A stretch of 58,010 nt of DNA from Thermoleophilia bacterium (GTDB taxonomy: Bacteria; Actinomycetota; Thermoleophilia; Gaiellales; Gaiellaceae): contig JADLFG010000010.1 of the NCBI GenBank assembly GCA_020845695.1, positions 1 through 58,010 of the forward strand, in the 5' to 3' direction. The stretch's first letter is position 1. Every line of letters begins with the position of its first letter. This document shows positions 26,113-35,056 of this stretch, piece after piece. Both the position numbers and the translations under genes were made by a program. The notes beneath the pieces were generated by a model. It was not told the origin of the DNA. It saw nothing but the letters and a program-made list of their open reading frames with translations, and made no database searches.

Positions 26113-27132
26113 TCAACCGGCTCTCTCCGCGGCCGCGCCGGGCGGCCCTGGCCCCGCTCCGACCCTGCGCGCGGCGAACGCGCGCACCGACTCCCAGATC
26201 CCGATCAGCCCGCCGGGCGAGACCAGCACGATCACGAGGAAGATGACCCCGATGAGCGTGTTGAAGCGCGGCCCGAGCCAGTCGATGTTGCGCGAGTACG
26301 TGTCGATCGCGGTGAAGACGAACGCCCCCAGCCAGCCGCCCTCGATCCAGAAGATCCCGCCGATGATCGCGATCACGAGTACGTCGATCGTCCGACCCAG
26401 CCCGACCGAGCCGGGATCGATGCGGGTGTTCCACCAGACCGAGAGGATTCCGCTGACGGCCGCGAGGAAGGCTCCGAGCCCGAACGCGAGCGTCCGGTGG
26501 AGAGCGACGTTGTAGCCGAGCGAGCGCATCCGCGCCGGCTCGTCTCGGATCCCCTGCAGCGCGATCCCGAACGGCGTCCGCACGATGTAGCGAATCAACA
26601 GGTAGACGGCGAGGGAGACGACAAGGCAGATGTAGAAGAGGTTGCCAGGATCCGTGCGGGGTGTGCTCACGATCCCGGGCGCCTCGATGTTGTTGATGCC
26701 GCCGAAGCCCGAGAGCTCGGTCACCTGGCCCCAGAAGTAGAAGAGCAGGATGCCGAGAGCCAGCGTGATCATCAGGAAGTAGATGCCCTCGCTGCGGCTG
26801 GCGACCGCGCCGAAGACCAGGCCGACGACTGTGGCGACGACGAGCCCGAGGATGACGCCGATCCACGGGTCCCAGGCGACCTTGAGCCCGCCGTCCGCGG
26901 CCACGATGTTGCCGAGCACGAAACCCGCAACTCCGTAGAGACCGGTCTGGGCAAGCGAGATCATGTTGCCGTAGCCGGATAGGAAGATCAGGCTCGCGGC
27001 AACAATGCCGAGCCAGAGTGTCTTGGTCAGCACGGCGCTGAGGAAGAAGTCGGAGACGAAGAGCGGGCTCGCGGCGAGCAGGGCGACCACCAGCACGACG
27101 AGAGCGGATCGGCTGCGCACGCTGGCGATCAC
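26113..27132 (-). CDS. livM: Branched-chain-type ABC transporter permease LivM
   Basis: 339-aa inner-membrane permease with about nine helices. It has the conserved SGYGNMISLAQTGLYGVAGF near the N-terminus and the cytoplasmic coupling region GIRDEPARMRSLGYNV typical of LivM. The GTG start at 27132 overlaps the livH stop (GTGA). The C-terminal tail is Arg/Ala/Gly-rich. Confidence 0.92.
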   Translation of the reverse strand: MIASVRSRSALVVLVVALLAASPLFVSDFFLSAVLTKTLWLGIVAASLIFLSGYGNMISLAQTGLYGVAGFVLGNIVAADGGLKVAWDPWIGVILGLVVATVVGLVFGAVASRSEGIYFLMITLALGILLFYFWGQVTELSGFGGINNIEAPGIVSTPRTDPGNLFYICLVVSLAVYLLIRYIVRTPFGIALQGIRDEPARMRSLGYNVALHRTLAFGLGAFLAAVSGILSVWWNTRIDPGSVGLGRTIDVLVIAIIGGIFWIEGGWLGAFVFTAIDTYSRNIDWLGPRFNTLIGVIFLVIVLVSPGGLIGIWESVRAFAARRVGAGPGPPGAAAERAG

Positions 27133-28166
27133 GTCGCCCTCCCGAACAGCCCCTGCGGTCGGACGGCGAGAACGAACACGAGCAAGATGAACGTGAGCAG
27201 CACCGAGTAGTTCGTCCACTGGCCGGGCAGGTAGATGTCCGCGAACGAGTCGACGAGGCCATACAGGAGCGCGCCGACGGCCGTGCCGAGCAACGAGCCC
27301 ATCCCGCCGATGATCACGACGATCAGCGCGTTGAGCAGGAACTGGATGTCGACACCGGGCGCGAGGCTTGCGGCCGAGCCTCCGAGCACCCCGGCGAGCC
27401 CGGCGAGCGCGGCGCCGACCACGAACGTGATCGCAAAGACGAGCTGGATGTTGATGCCGAGCGCGGACACCATCTGACGGTCGTGCACGCCCGCCCGGAT
27501 CACCATGCCCGTCCGGGTCTTGGCGAGCCAGAGCCAGAGCATGACGCCGATCGCGATCGCGCAGATCACGATGAAGAACCTCGTGAAGGGGTAGGTGAGC
27601 CCGAACACCTTCAGGTCGATCGTCCGCTGGAGGGTCTCGGGCCACTTGACATCCTTGGCGACGCCGCCGTAGAAGCTCAGCATCTGATCGGCGAGGATGA
27701 TCGAGATCGCAATCGTGATCAGAGCCTGGCGCAACTCCTCGCCGAGATTCCAGCGCAGGAAGAGCTGGTGCATCGTCAGCCCGACCGCGGCGATGATCAG
27801 CGTCGCGAGAAGCAGCGGGACTCCCCAGTTGCCAAGGTCCTTCTGGAACTCGAGCGCCAGGTAGCCGCCGAGCAAGAAGAACGAGCCGTGGGCCATGTTC
27901 ACGATGCCCATCACGCCGAAGATGAGCGTGAATCCACTCGCGATCACGAAGTACAGGCCGGCCAGTGTGAAGGAGTTCAGGAGGATCTGGAGGAACAGCT
28001 TCGGGTTCCCGACGGCCGCGTTCTCGGCGAGGAAGCAGACCCAGAGCAGCACGAACGCAACGACGGCCCCGATCAAGACCTTCGCTGCGTGCCGGCCTAC
28101 GCGCGCCTGGATCGTCTGCAGCCGCCACGCGCGCACCGCGCCGGCGCTGGCTGCGCCGTCGCTCAC
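27129..28166 (-). CDS. livH: Branched-chain-type ABC transporter permease LivH
   Basis: 345-aa permease. LNSFTLAGLYFVIASGFTLIFGVMGIVNMAHGSFF is represented by its family features: the early GxxNxAHG motif, a mid-protein coupling motif RAGVHDRQMVSALGIN, and GGMGSLLGTAVGALL near the end. Its N-terminus is about 40 residues longer than E. coli LivH and holds an extra helix (AKVLIGAVVAFVLLWVCFL). First gene of the 13-gene or longer minus-strand cluster. Confidence 0.92.
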   Translation of the reverse strand: MSDGAASAGAVRAWRLQTIQARVGRHAAKVLIGAVVAFVLLWVCFLAENAAVGNPKLFLQILLNSFTLAGLYFVIASGFTLIFGVMGIVNMAHGSFFLLGGYLALEFQKDLGNWGVPLLLATLIIAAVGLTMHQLFLRWNLGEELRQALITIAISIILADQMLSFYGGVAKDVKWPETLQRTIDLKVFGLTYPFTRFFIVICAIAIGVMLWLWLAKTRTGMVIRAGVHDRQMVSALGINIQLVFAITFVVGAALAGLAGVLGGSAASLAPGVDIQFLLNALIVVIIGGMGSLLGTAVGALLYGLVDSFADIYLPGQWTNYSVLLTFILLVFVLAVRPQGLFGRAT

Positions 28167-28193
28167 GATCCCACCGCGGTGCCGCCTTGCGAG

Positions 28194-28224
28194 AATCGGT
28201 TACCTGGCACGGGGCGAGAACCTA
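28194..28224 (-). promoter_or_regulatory. livH promoter with candidate LacI operator
   Basis: A TAGGTT -10 box (28219-28224, overlapping the lacI stop codon) is followed by TAACCGATT (28194-28202), a near-palindrome with central CG. The operator-like motif lies downstream of the -10 box, a position that would block transcription. Confidence 0.45.
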
Positions 28225-29289
28225 GCACGCCGCGGGTCTGACTTCCAACTCGGTTCCCACCCGCGCGGCGGCCGCGGAGGCGCGCTCGATGAGCACCGGC
28301 GCTTGACCGACGACCACGTCGCGAGCCTCGCCGCCCCGGATCTGCTCCACGAGGGCGTCGACAGCCGCTCCCCCGAGCGCGTCGAGCGGCATCCGCACGG
28401 CCGTCAGCGGCGGCACCAGGTGCTCGGCCAGAACGGCATCGGCATTCGAGACGACGGAGAGGTCGGCGGGAACAAGAAGCCCGAGGCGCGCGGCCTCGCT
28501 CAGGACGCCGACGGCCTGGCTCACGGTCGCCGTGAAGACGGCTGTCGCGTCGGGCCAACGGGCGAGCGCCTCGCCCAGGTCACGGGCGCCACCCCGCTCG
28601 CTGAACTCGCCGCCGAGCACCGCGGCCAGCTCGAGCCCCCACCGGGCGGCCTCGTTCCGGAAGGCGGCCACGCGCCGCGCCACCGGATCGACCCCGAGCG
28701 GCCCTGCGAGATGCACGACCCGCCGGTGCCCGAGCGCCGCGAGCTGCTCCACCGCCAGGGCGACTCCCGCGGCATCGTCCATGACCACGTTGCGACCGCT
28801 GCCGGGCACGCCCCGGTTTGCGAACACATGGGGCAGCGGCCGCTCCGCGAGCAGCGAGAGCAGCGCATGATCGGGTCGGATCGAGGCGATCATCAGCCCG
28901 TCGATCCGCCCCTCGAGCACGAGCCTGGCGAACAGCTCGCCCGCCTCTTGCTCCTCGAAGTCCTCCGCGAGCATGACGGTGAAGTCGAGCTCGGCCGCAC
29001 GCCGGAAGGCGCCGCGCATGAGCTGCGTGTAGACGGGATTGCCGAGCGCGGGGACGAGTAGCCCGAGCGCCCCCGTCTGGGCGCGACGCAGCCCGCGTGC
29101 GGCCGCGTGTGGCCGGTAGCCGAGCTCTCGCGCCGCCTCGAGCACGCGGGTACGCAGCTCGTCGCCGACGGAGAGAGTCGGGTCGCAGTTCAGGATCCGC
29201 GAGGCGATCGGCTTCGACGTACCCGCTGCTCCGGCGACGTCGGCGAGGCGGGCCCTGACGCGCAGCTGCTCTCCCTGGGGCGCGCTCAC
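28222..29289 (-). CDS. LacI-family transcriptional regulator
   Basis: 355 aa. The N-terminal helix-turn-helix is recognisable (RLADVAGAAGTSKPIASRILN) with the hinge helix VLEAARELGYRPHAAARGLR. The effector domain follows the periplasmic-binding fold: LGLLVPALGNPVYTQLMRG and LGHRRVVHLAGPLG. It is immediately upstream of livH and divergent from TPP2, so it probably controls both sides. The GTG at 29289 is supported by a TACGCT -10 box eight bases before it. Confidence 0.92.
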   Translation of the reverse strand: MSAPQGEQLRVRARLADVAGAAGTSKPIASRILNCDPTLSVGDELRTRVLEAARELGYRPHAAARGLRRAQTGALGLLVPALGNPVYTQLMRGAFRRAAELDFTVMLAEDFEEQEAGELFARLVLEGRIDGLMIASIRPDHALLSLLAERPLPHVFANRGVPGSGRNVVMDDAAGVALAVEQLAALGHRRVVHLAGPLGVDPVARRVAAFRNEAARWGLELAAVLGGEFSERGGARDLGEALARWPDATAVFTATVSQAVGVLSEAARLGLLVPADLSVVSNADAVLAEHLVPPLTAVRMPLDALGGAAVDALVEQIRGGEARDVVVGQAPVLIERASAAAARVGTELEVRPAAC

Positions 29290-29303
29290 GGCGTGAGAGC
29301 GTA
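29285..29303 (-). promoter_or_regulatory. lacI leaderless promoter and start-codon palindrome
   Basis: TACGCT at 29298-29303 (minus strand), then CTCACG-G-CGTGAG (29285-29297), a 13-bp palindrome covering the GTG start. It is a candidate autoregulatory operator. Confidence 0.4.
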
Positions 29304-29351
29304 GCCGGGACGCAGCCACCCTGCATTCGGGCTCGTCTACGGTCGTGGGAA

Positions 29352-29357
29352 TATCAT
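29352..29357 (+). promoter_or_regulatory. -10 box for the TPP2-chelatase operon
   Basis: TATCAT on the plus strand. The transcript would carry a leader of about 50 bases with a GGGAGG ribosome site at 29398-29403 before the ATG at 29411. Confidence 0.45.
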
Positions 29358-29410
29358 TCGCTCTCACCCGGCGGCCGGGGGCCGCCACGTCCGGAATGGG
29401 AGGTTTCGCC

Positions 29411-31195
29411 ATGGCCGAGATCCGCGGATGCGACCTCATCGCCGAGTACCTGATCCGCGAGCGGGTGCCCTACCTGTTCGGCTATGCCGGGCACGGCGCC
29501 GTCGGGCTCCTGGACGGGGTGTTCGACCGGCTGGACGAGATCAAGATCGTCTTCCCCCGGATCGAGACCGCCGCCGGCTACATGGCGGACGCCTACTTCC
29601 GCGCCTGCGGGGATCCCGTCGCCGTGTACACGTCCACGGGCCCGGGACCGATGCTGCTGACGGCCGCGATGGCAAACGCGTTCTACGACTCGTCGGCGTT
29701 CGTCGCGATCACGGGCCAGGTCGCCACCACCCAGTTCGACTCGGGAGCGCTCCAGGAGGAGTACCGCTACTACCAGGCCGACTTCCCGAGCATGGCGAAG
29801 GTGATCTCCAAGCGCTCGTTCCAGCCTCACTCGGTCCGCGACCTCGCGAAGTTCCTGCCGAAGGCGTTCAAACTCGCTCGCACCGGCCGCCCCGGGCCCG
29901 TCCACCTCGACGTGCCCTACGACCTGTGGGTCCGCTCGGGCGATGCCGAGGTGCCCGAGCCGTCGGAGCGTTCTGAGATGCTCCAGTGGCGCACGCCGGG
30001 GTCGCCGGAGGCGGTCGAGCGGGCGCTCGATCTGCTGCTCGCCGCGCGCCGGCCGCTGATCCTGTCGGGCGGCGGCGTCATCTGCTCCGACGCCACCGCC
30101 GAGCTGGCCGCCTTCGCCGAGCACGTCAACATCCCCGTCTACACGAGCTTCATGGGCAAGGGTGGCCTATCGGCCCGCCATCCACTCCACCTCGGTGTCG
30201 CCGGCTGCTGGGGCGAGTACCCGGCCCAGGAGGCGGCGCGCAACGCCGACGTGATCCTCGCGCTCGGCGCGCGCTTCTCCGACATCCACTGCTCGTCCTG
30301 GCTTCCCGGCTACACGTACAACATCCCGCCGACGAAGTTGATCCACGTCGACATCGACTCGCAGGAGATCGGCCGCAACTACCCGACCGAGCTCGGGATC
30401 GTCGGCGACGCCCGCGAGGTCCTGAAGCAGCTCCTCGCCATGGCGGAGCGCAAGGGGCCGAGGCGGGAGCGCTCGCCCTGGAACGAGCAGGTCGAGGCGT
30501 ACAAGCAGGAATGGTCGAACTACATCGAGCCGGAGAAGGCTTCGGACGCCGTCCCGATCGATCCCCGCCGCGTGATCCGGGACCTGCGCGCAGCCGCGCC
30601 GGACGGCACGCTGATGATCACCGACACGGGCAACCACCAGTGCTGGGTCGAGCAGTACTGGGACGTGTACGAGCCGCGGGCGATGTTCACGCCGGGCGGC
30701 TTCGCCGGTATGGGCTTCGGCACCTGTGGCGTACTCGGCGTCAAGCTCGCTCGTCCCGACCGGCCCGCCGTGTGCGTGACCAGCGACGGAAGCTGGATGA
30801 TGTTCCCCGGCGCGGTCGCGACCGCGGTCGAGCACGACATCCCCGTCGTCTGGGTGCTCCTGAACAACTACACGATCGGCGTCATCCGGGACCTCCAGCG
30901 CTTCTACATGGACGGCCGCGAGGTCGGCACGAGCTTCATGAAACACTCGACCGGCGAGCTCTGGAACCCCGACTTCGCGAAGATGGCCGAGGCGATGGGC
31001 GCCGGCGCGTGCACCGTCGAGCACCCGTCCGATCTCTCCTCGGCCTTCGAGACGGCGTTCTCAGCCGGCAAGCCGTACCTCGTCGAGGTGAAGGTCAATC
31101 GCGACACGCCGGTGCCGCTGATCGGCACCTGGCACTTCGACCCGATCCCGCAGGCGGAGCCCCTGTTCGGGCGGGCGCACCCGTTCGGAGCGTGA
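29411..31195 (+). CDS. Thiamine-diphosphate enzyme, acetolactate synthase-like (TPP2)
   Basis: 594 aa. The cofactor Glu is in [13 protein letters not shown], the central FAD/nucleotide-type domain includes LILSGGGVI, and the diphosphate site is [13 protein letters not shown] ... [12 protein letters not shown]. It shows clear divergence from TPP1. It resembles glyoxylate carboligase/acetolactate synthase-like proteins; no small regulatory subunit is present. ATG 29411 follows a GGGAGG site; an upstream in-frame ATG at 29345 precedes the -10 box and is unlikely. Its stop overlaps the chelatase start. Confidence 0.9.
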   Translation: MAEIRGCDLIAEYLIRERVPYLFGYAGHGAVGLLDGVFDRLDEIKIVFPRIETAAGYMADAYFRACGDPVAVYTSTGPGPMLLTAAMANAFYDSSAFVAITGQVATTQFDSGALQEEYRYYQADFPSMAKVISKRSFQPHSVRDLAKFLPKAFKLARTGRPGPVHLDVPYDLWVRSGDAEVPEPSERSEMLQWRTPGSPEAVERALDLLLAARRPLILSGGGVICSDATAELAAFAEHVNIPVYTSFMGKGGLSARHPLHLGVAGCWGEYPAQEAARNADVILALGARFSDIHCSSWLPGYTYNIPPTKLIHVDIDSQEIGRNYPTELGIVGDAREVLKQLLAMAERKGPRRERSPWNEQVEAYKQEWSNYIEPEKASDAVPIDPRRVIRDLRAAAPDGTLMITDTGNHQCWVEQYWDVYEPRAMFTPGGFAGMGFGTCGVLGVKLARPDRPAVCVTSDGSWMMFPGAVATAVEHDIPVVWVLLNNYTIGVIRDLQRFYMDGREVGTSFMKHSTGELWNPDFAKMAEAMGAGACTVEHPSDLSSAFETAFSAGKPYLVEVKVNRDTPVPLIGTWHFDPIPQAEPLFGRAHPFGA

Positions 31196-32274
31196 GCCTC
31201 TACCCGCTCACGGCGATCGTCGGACAGGAGCGCCTGAAGCGGGCGCTCCTGCTCAACGCCGTCAACCCGGCGATCGGCGGCCTGCTCGTCCAGGGCCCAA
31301 GCGGCACGGCGAAATCGACAGCGGTGCGCGGGCTTGCCGAGCTGCTGCCGGAGCTCGAGGTCGTCGCCGACTGCCCCTACTCCTGCGATCCCCGCTGGCC
31401 CTGCGACGCGTGCGCCGCGCGGGTAGCGGGGGGCGAGGAGCTGCCCGTCGTCAGCCGGCGCCGGCGAATCGTCGACCTGCCGCTGAACGCGACCGAGGAC
31501 CGCGTCTGCGGCACGGTCGACATCGCGCGGGCGCTGCGCGAGGGCGAGAAGGCGCTCGAGCCCGGCCTGCTCGCGGAGGCGAACCGCGGCATCCTCTACG
31601 TCGATGAGATCAACCTACTCGACGACCACCTCACGGACGTTCTGCTCGACGCCGCCGCGCTCGGCGTCAACGTCGTCGAGCGCGAGGGCGTCTCCGTGTC
31701 CCACCCGGCACGGTTCCTGCTCGTCGGCACGATGAACCCCGAGGAGGGCGACCTGCGCCCGCAGCTCGCCGACCGGCTCGGACTGCAGGTCGAGGTGGAG
31801 CCGCTCGCCGACGTGCGGGCTCGGGTCGAAGTGCTGCGCCGGCGCGAGGCGTTCACGGCCGATCCCGGCGGCTTCCTCGCAGGCTGGCGGCAAGAGCAGG
31901 ACGCGCTCGCGGGGAGCGTGGCCGGCGCCGAGGAGTTGCTCGCGCGCGTCCGCGTTCCGGAACGGCTCTACGCAGGAATCGCCGAGCTGGCCCTGCGCGT
32001 CGGCACGGGCAGCCACCGCGCCGACATCACGATGCTCGAGTGCGCGAAGGCGGTGTCAGCGCTCGAGGGTCGCGATACGGTGCGCTCGGGCGACGTGGTC
32101 GACGCGGCCGAGCTCGCGCTCGGGCACAGGCTCGCGTTCGACCCGTTCGCGCCGGCGCCGACGGTTACCCGCACGGACCTCGAGCGTTTGCTCGACGACA
32201 TCCTCGAGATCGGGGTCGAGGAAAAAAAAGCGCTCCGCCCGGCGAGGGCGGCCCGGGGCGGAGCCTCCAGCTGA
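31192..32274 (+). CDS. chlI: ChlI/BchI-type AAA+ metal-chelatase subunit (short product of chlD)
   Basis: 360 aa in the zero frame, from a GTG overlapping the TPP2 stop. It has Walker A (GPSGTAKST, 35-43), Walker B (ILYVDE, 134-139), an inserted Cys cluster (C61, C65, C71, C74; CPYSC ... CDAC), and the [18 protein letters not shown] sensor/arginine-finger region. Such ATPases drive Mg or Co insertion into tetrapyrroles with a large CobN/ChlH subunit, which is not in this window. Near its end lies an A8 run where ribosomes can shift to the VWA frame. Confidence 0.88.
   Translation: MSLYPLTAIVGQERLKRALLLNAVNPAIGGLLVQGPSGTAKSTAVRGLAELLPELEVVADCPYSCDPRWPCDACAARVAGGEELPVVSRRRRIVDLPLNATEDRVCGTVDIARALREGEKALEPGLLAEANRGILYVDEINLLDDHLTDVLLDAAALGVNVVEREGVSVSHPARFLLVGTMNPEEGDLRPQLADRLGLQVEVEPLADVRARVEVLRRREAFTADPGGFLAGWRQEQDALAGSVAGAEELLARVRVPERLYAGIAELALRVGTGSHRADITMLECAKAVSALEGRDTVRSGDVVDAAELALGHRLAFDPFAPAPTVTRTDLERLLDDILEIGVEEKKALRPARAARGGASS
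32212..32264 (+). other. Programmed -1 frameshift cassette
   Basis: A purine-rich GGGGTCGAGG segment (32212-32221), then the slippery heptamer A-AAA-AAA (32223-32229, within an A8 run) in phase with the zero frame, then a perfect 9-bp hairpin: 32232-32240 pairs with 32256-32264. The spacer is only two bases if the stem is fully formed. Downstream, the -1 frame is open to the end of the VWA domain. Confidence 0.75.
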
Positions 32275-33116
32275 TCGAGGGTACACCGGCGGTGGAGACG
32301 GTCGAGGCCGAGCCGGCGTACGCGTTCCCGCGCGACCTGCCGCGCGACCGGCTCGAGCGAGCCGCGATCGGCCACCGAGTCCGCTCGCTCGTCAGCCACC
32401 GCCGGGGAAAGTACACCCGAACCCGGCTCGCGACCGACGGCGCGGCCGACCTCGCCCTCGACGCGACGCTGCGGGCGGCGGCCCTTCGCGGCCGGCGCGC
32501 CCGCCGGATCGCGATTGAGCCGGGCGACCTGCGCCGGAAGGTGCGTGAGCACCGCTCGCCGTTCGCCGTCTGCTTCGTCGTCGATAACAGCTACTCCGTC
32601 CACGCCGAGCGCATGGTCGAGAAGGTGAAGGGGCTGACGCTCGAGCTGCTCTCGGACGCCGCTGACCGCGGCGACCGGGTCGCGCTCGTGGCGTTCAAGC
32701 GCGGCCTGCCGGAGGCCGCGGTCGCGCTGCCGCTGACGCGCAGCGCGTCACACGCGACGGCGCGGCTCCAGTCGATCCCGCTCTCGGGGCGCACGCCGCT
32801 CGCGGACGCGCTCAAGCAGGCCGGGCGGCTGCTGCGCCAGGAGCTGCGAAAGCACGCGAACGTCGTCCCGCTCGTCGTCTGCGTCACAGACGGCCTTCCG
32901 ACCGCACCGCTCCGGCCCGGCGGCGACCCGCTCGCCGATGCGCTCGCCGAGGCACGGGCCCTGCGCCGGGCCGGGATCGCGCTCGTCGTCGCTGACACTG
33001 CGACCGGCAGGGGCGGCCGGGCGCTGGCACTCGCCGAGGCCGGTGGCGGCCACTGCCTCCCGTTCGCGCGCCTCGCCCCGGGCACGCTGACGTCCCTGCT
33101 CGGGGAGGGCGACTGA
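32229..33116 (+). CDS. chlD: VWA domain portion of ChlD, probably made by -1 frameshift from chlI frame
   Basis: 295 codons in the -1 frame encode a linker and a von Willebrand A domain with MIDAS residues DNSYS, the Thr in [10 protein letters not shown] and the Asp in VCVTDGLP. Joined after codon 346 of the AAA+ frame it gives a 641-aa protein, the usual size of an AAA+-VWA ChlD. The only credible independent start, GTG 32292, lacks a good ribosome site and would give a 274-aa VWA protein. Such domains bind the AAA+ ring and the metal-insertion subunit. Its stop and the next ATG share one base (TGATG). Confidence 0.85.
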   Translation, partial: SAPPGEGGPGRSLQLIEGTPAVETVEAEPAYAFPRDLPRDRLERAAIGHRVRSLVSHRRGKYTRTRLATDGAADLALDATLRAAALRGRRARRIAIEPGDLRRKVREHRSPFAVCFVVDNSYSVHAERMVEKVKGLTLELLSDAADRGDRVALVAFKRGLPEAAVALPLTRSASHATARLQSIPLSGRTPLADALKQAGRLLRQELRKHANVVPLVVCVTDGLPTAPLRPGGDPLADALAEARALRRAGIALVVADTATGRGGRALALAEAGGGHCLPFARLAPGTLTSLLGEGD

Positions 33117-33589
33117 TGGCCGCGACGGCGGGGCGATCGCTCGACTGGGCGCCGGCTCCCCTCACCGAGGGCGACGTGCTGGCCGCGTTCGCGGCCCACT
33201 GCCGCGAAGCGCTCGAGGACGTCGAAGTGCTCGACCAGGGGCCAACCCGGCTCGTCGCGCGCTGGCGCCGGGAGACGAGCGCGGTGGAGCTGCTCACCGA
33301 CCCGCCCGTGCGCCCCCTCGCAGCGCAACCGCAGCCGACGCTCTACCTGCTCGAGCTGCGAGGCGAGCTCGACGGGATCGCCGAGCGCTTCGCCGCCGAG
33401 CCGGCGCTCCGCGCGAGCGTCGGGCTCGCCGACCTCGTCCGGCTTGAGAAGATCGCAACCGTGCGCTCGAGCGTGTTCGTCTACTTCGAGTGGTTCCTGC
33501 GTGACGCCTACGGCGTCCGGCTGCTCACGTCCGCTGCCTTCACCCGCCGCTTGATCGCGCGCGGCCAGCTCCACCTCGGGTTCGGGTGA
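33116..33589 (+). CDS. Hypothetical protein coupled to the chelatase gene
   Basis: 157 aa, family not recognised. Features are a short Ala-rich N-terminus, then an alpha/beta pattern (VEVLDQGPTRLVARWRRE, TLYLLELRGELDGIAERF) and an aromatic C-terminal half (FVYFEWFLRDAYGVRLL). No membrane helix or metal motif. The ATG overlaps the chlD stop by one base, so it is co-translated and may serve the same metal-insertion process. Confidence 0.8.
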   Translation: MAATAGRSLDWAPAPLTEGDVLAAFAAHCREALEDVEVLDQGPTRLVARWRRETSAVELLTDPPVRPLAAQPQPTLYLLELRGELDGIAERFAAEPALRASVGLADLVRLEKIATVRSSVFVYFEWFLRDAYGVRLLTSAAFTRRLIARGQLHLGFG

Positions 33590-33605
33590 AGGCGGGGCAC
33601 CGTGG

Positions 33606-33647
33606 TAGCCTGCGGCTGACCCCGAGACCGGATCCGGATGGGAGGAA
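33606..33647 (+). promoter_or_regulatory. larA-like promoter and ribosome-binding site
   Basis: TAGCCT -10 box at 33606-33611, a leader of about 30 bases and a strong GGAGGAA site (33641-33647) two bases before the ATG. The gene can therefore be expressed apart from the chelatase operon. Confidence 0.45.
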
Positions 33648-33649
33648 CG

Positions 33650-35056
33650 ATGGCGTACCGGGCAGTGATCCCCTACGAGTCGCTCGACCCGCTCACGATC
33701 GGCTCCTCGGACGACGAGAGCAAGGTCAACAGGGACACGCTCGAGCTCGAGATCCCGGAGCGCAACCTGCTCGCGGCGATCTACCCGGACGAGCCGGCGC
33801 CCGTGCCCGACGCGACCGAGGCCGCCCGCTACGCGCTCGAGCATCCCGTGTCGGGGCCGAGCTTCTCCAGCCTCCTGCGGGACGCGACGAGCGTCGCGAT
33901 CGTGATCGACAACCAGTTTCGCCCCACGCCCCAGGCGAAGCTCCTGCCGGCCGTCTTCGACGCGGTCGAGGCGGCCGGGATCGAGAGCGCGCGGGTCGTC
34001 TGCGCGAACGGCAAGGTCTTCCCGATGTCCGAGACGGACATCCCGCAGAAGCTCGGCCCGGAGAACCTCGCGCGGATGGAGCGCCTCGGAATCCCGTTCT
34101 TCCAGAACGAGCCGCGCAACGAGAAGCTGTACACGTTCGTCGGCGTCACCTCGCGGGGCACGCCGGTGTGGCTGCACCGGGAGGTGGCGGCGGCGGACGT
34201 CACGATCACGATCGGCCAGGCCCAGTCGAACCACTGGGGCGCGGGCGGCGGCGGCAAGCTGATCCTCCCCGGCGTCGTCTCCGACGAGACGATCGAGGCC
34301 AACCACTGCAACCTCGTCCCCTCGCCGCAGACCCACTACGGCGCCTACGCGGGGCCGATGCGCTCCGACATCGACGAGGCCGCGTCGATGTGCGGGCTCA
34401 CCTGCACGATGAACGTCGTCCTCGACACGCACGGCCGGGTGATCGACTGCGTCTTCGGCTCGCACCCGGACGCGCATCGGCAGGCGATCGGCCGCTTCAA
34501 CGAGATCTACACGTACGAGCACCCCGGCCCGGCCGACATCGCGATCTGCGGCGTCTTCGCGCCCACCGACCACCTCTTCTTCCATACGGGCTGGGGCTGC
34601 ATGTCCGCCGACCTGGTCGTCAAGGAGGGCGGCACGATCATCTACTGCAGCCCCTCGCCGGGCGTCTCGACCGCGATCGGCGACTTCCCCGGGCTCGCGC
34701 TGATGGACCTGATGAAGCCGTACCTGCCGCCGACCCGGGAGAACTACGAGCGGGTGCTGAGGGACATCCACGCCCGCGCGATCCAGATGTGGGCGGGCTG
34801 CATCTGGGTGCCGATCTACGAGGTGATGACCCGCAAGCACCTGAAGCTCGTCACGATCGAGGAGAACCTCGAGCTGGCGGCGGACGTCGGGATCGACGCG
34901 ACCACCTCGCTCGACGCGGCGTTCGCCGAGGCGCTCGGACGTCACGGCGAGGACGCGAAGGTGGTCGTGCTCCCGTTCGCCCGCTACCAGCATCCGCGAA
35001 ACGCGGTGCGGATGCACGCCGAGGACGTCAGGCCGCTCGAGGAGGTCCGGCTGTAG
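33650..35056 (+). CDS. LarA-family nickel-pincer enzyme (lactate racemase homologue)
   Basis: 468 aa, DUF2088/LarA fold. The cofactor-attachment segment GGGGKLILPGVVSDETIEANH aligns with LarA: Lys203 would carry the nickel-pincer nucleotide and His219, 16 residues on, would bind Ni. The catalytic histidines of L. plantarum LarA look altered: the ATG-x-HR motif is ANGKVF (Val123 in place of His), and the other His (His195) is two residues closer to the Lys. It is therefore a relative acting on another 2-hydroxyacid, not a proven lactate racemase. Cofactor genes larBCE lie just downstream on the other strand. Confidence 0.85.
   Translation: MAYRAVIPYESLDPLTIGSSDDESKVNRDTLELEIPERNLLAAIYPDEPAPVPDATEAARYALEHPVSGPSFSSLLRDATSVAIVIDNQFRPTPQAKLLPAVFDAVEAAGIESARVVCANGKVFPMSETDIPQKLGPENLARMERLGIPFFQNEPRNEKLYTFVGVTSRGTPVWLHREVAAADVTITIGQAQSNHWGAGGGGKLILPGVVSDETIEANHCNLVPSPQTHYGAYAGPMRSDIDEAASMCGLTCTMNVVLDTHGRVIDCVFGSHPDAHRQAIGRFNEIYTYEHPGPADIAICGVFAPTDHLFFHTGWGCMSADLVVKEGGTIIYCSPSPGVSTAIGDFPGLALMDLMKPYLPPTRENYERVLRDIHARAIQMWAGCIWVPIYEVMTRKHLKLVTIEENLELAADVGIDATTSLDAAFAEALGRHGEDAKVVVLPFARYQHPRNAVRMHAEDVRPLEEVRL

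Noticed and set aside
32292..33116. VWA protein as an independent gene from GTG 32292
   Set aside because: There is no good ribosome site, and the frame is continuous with an A8 slippery site in the preceding gene. It is kept only as an alternative.
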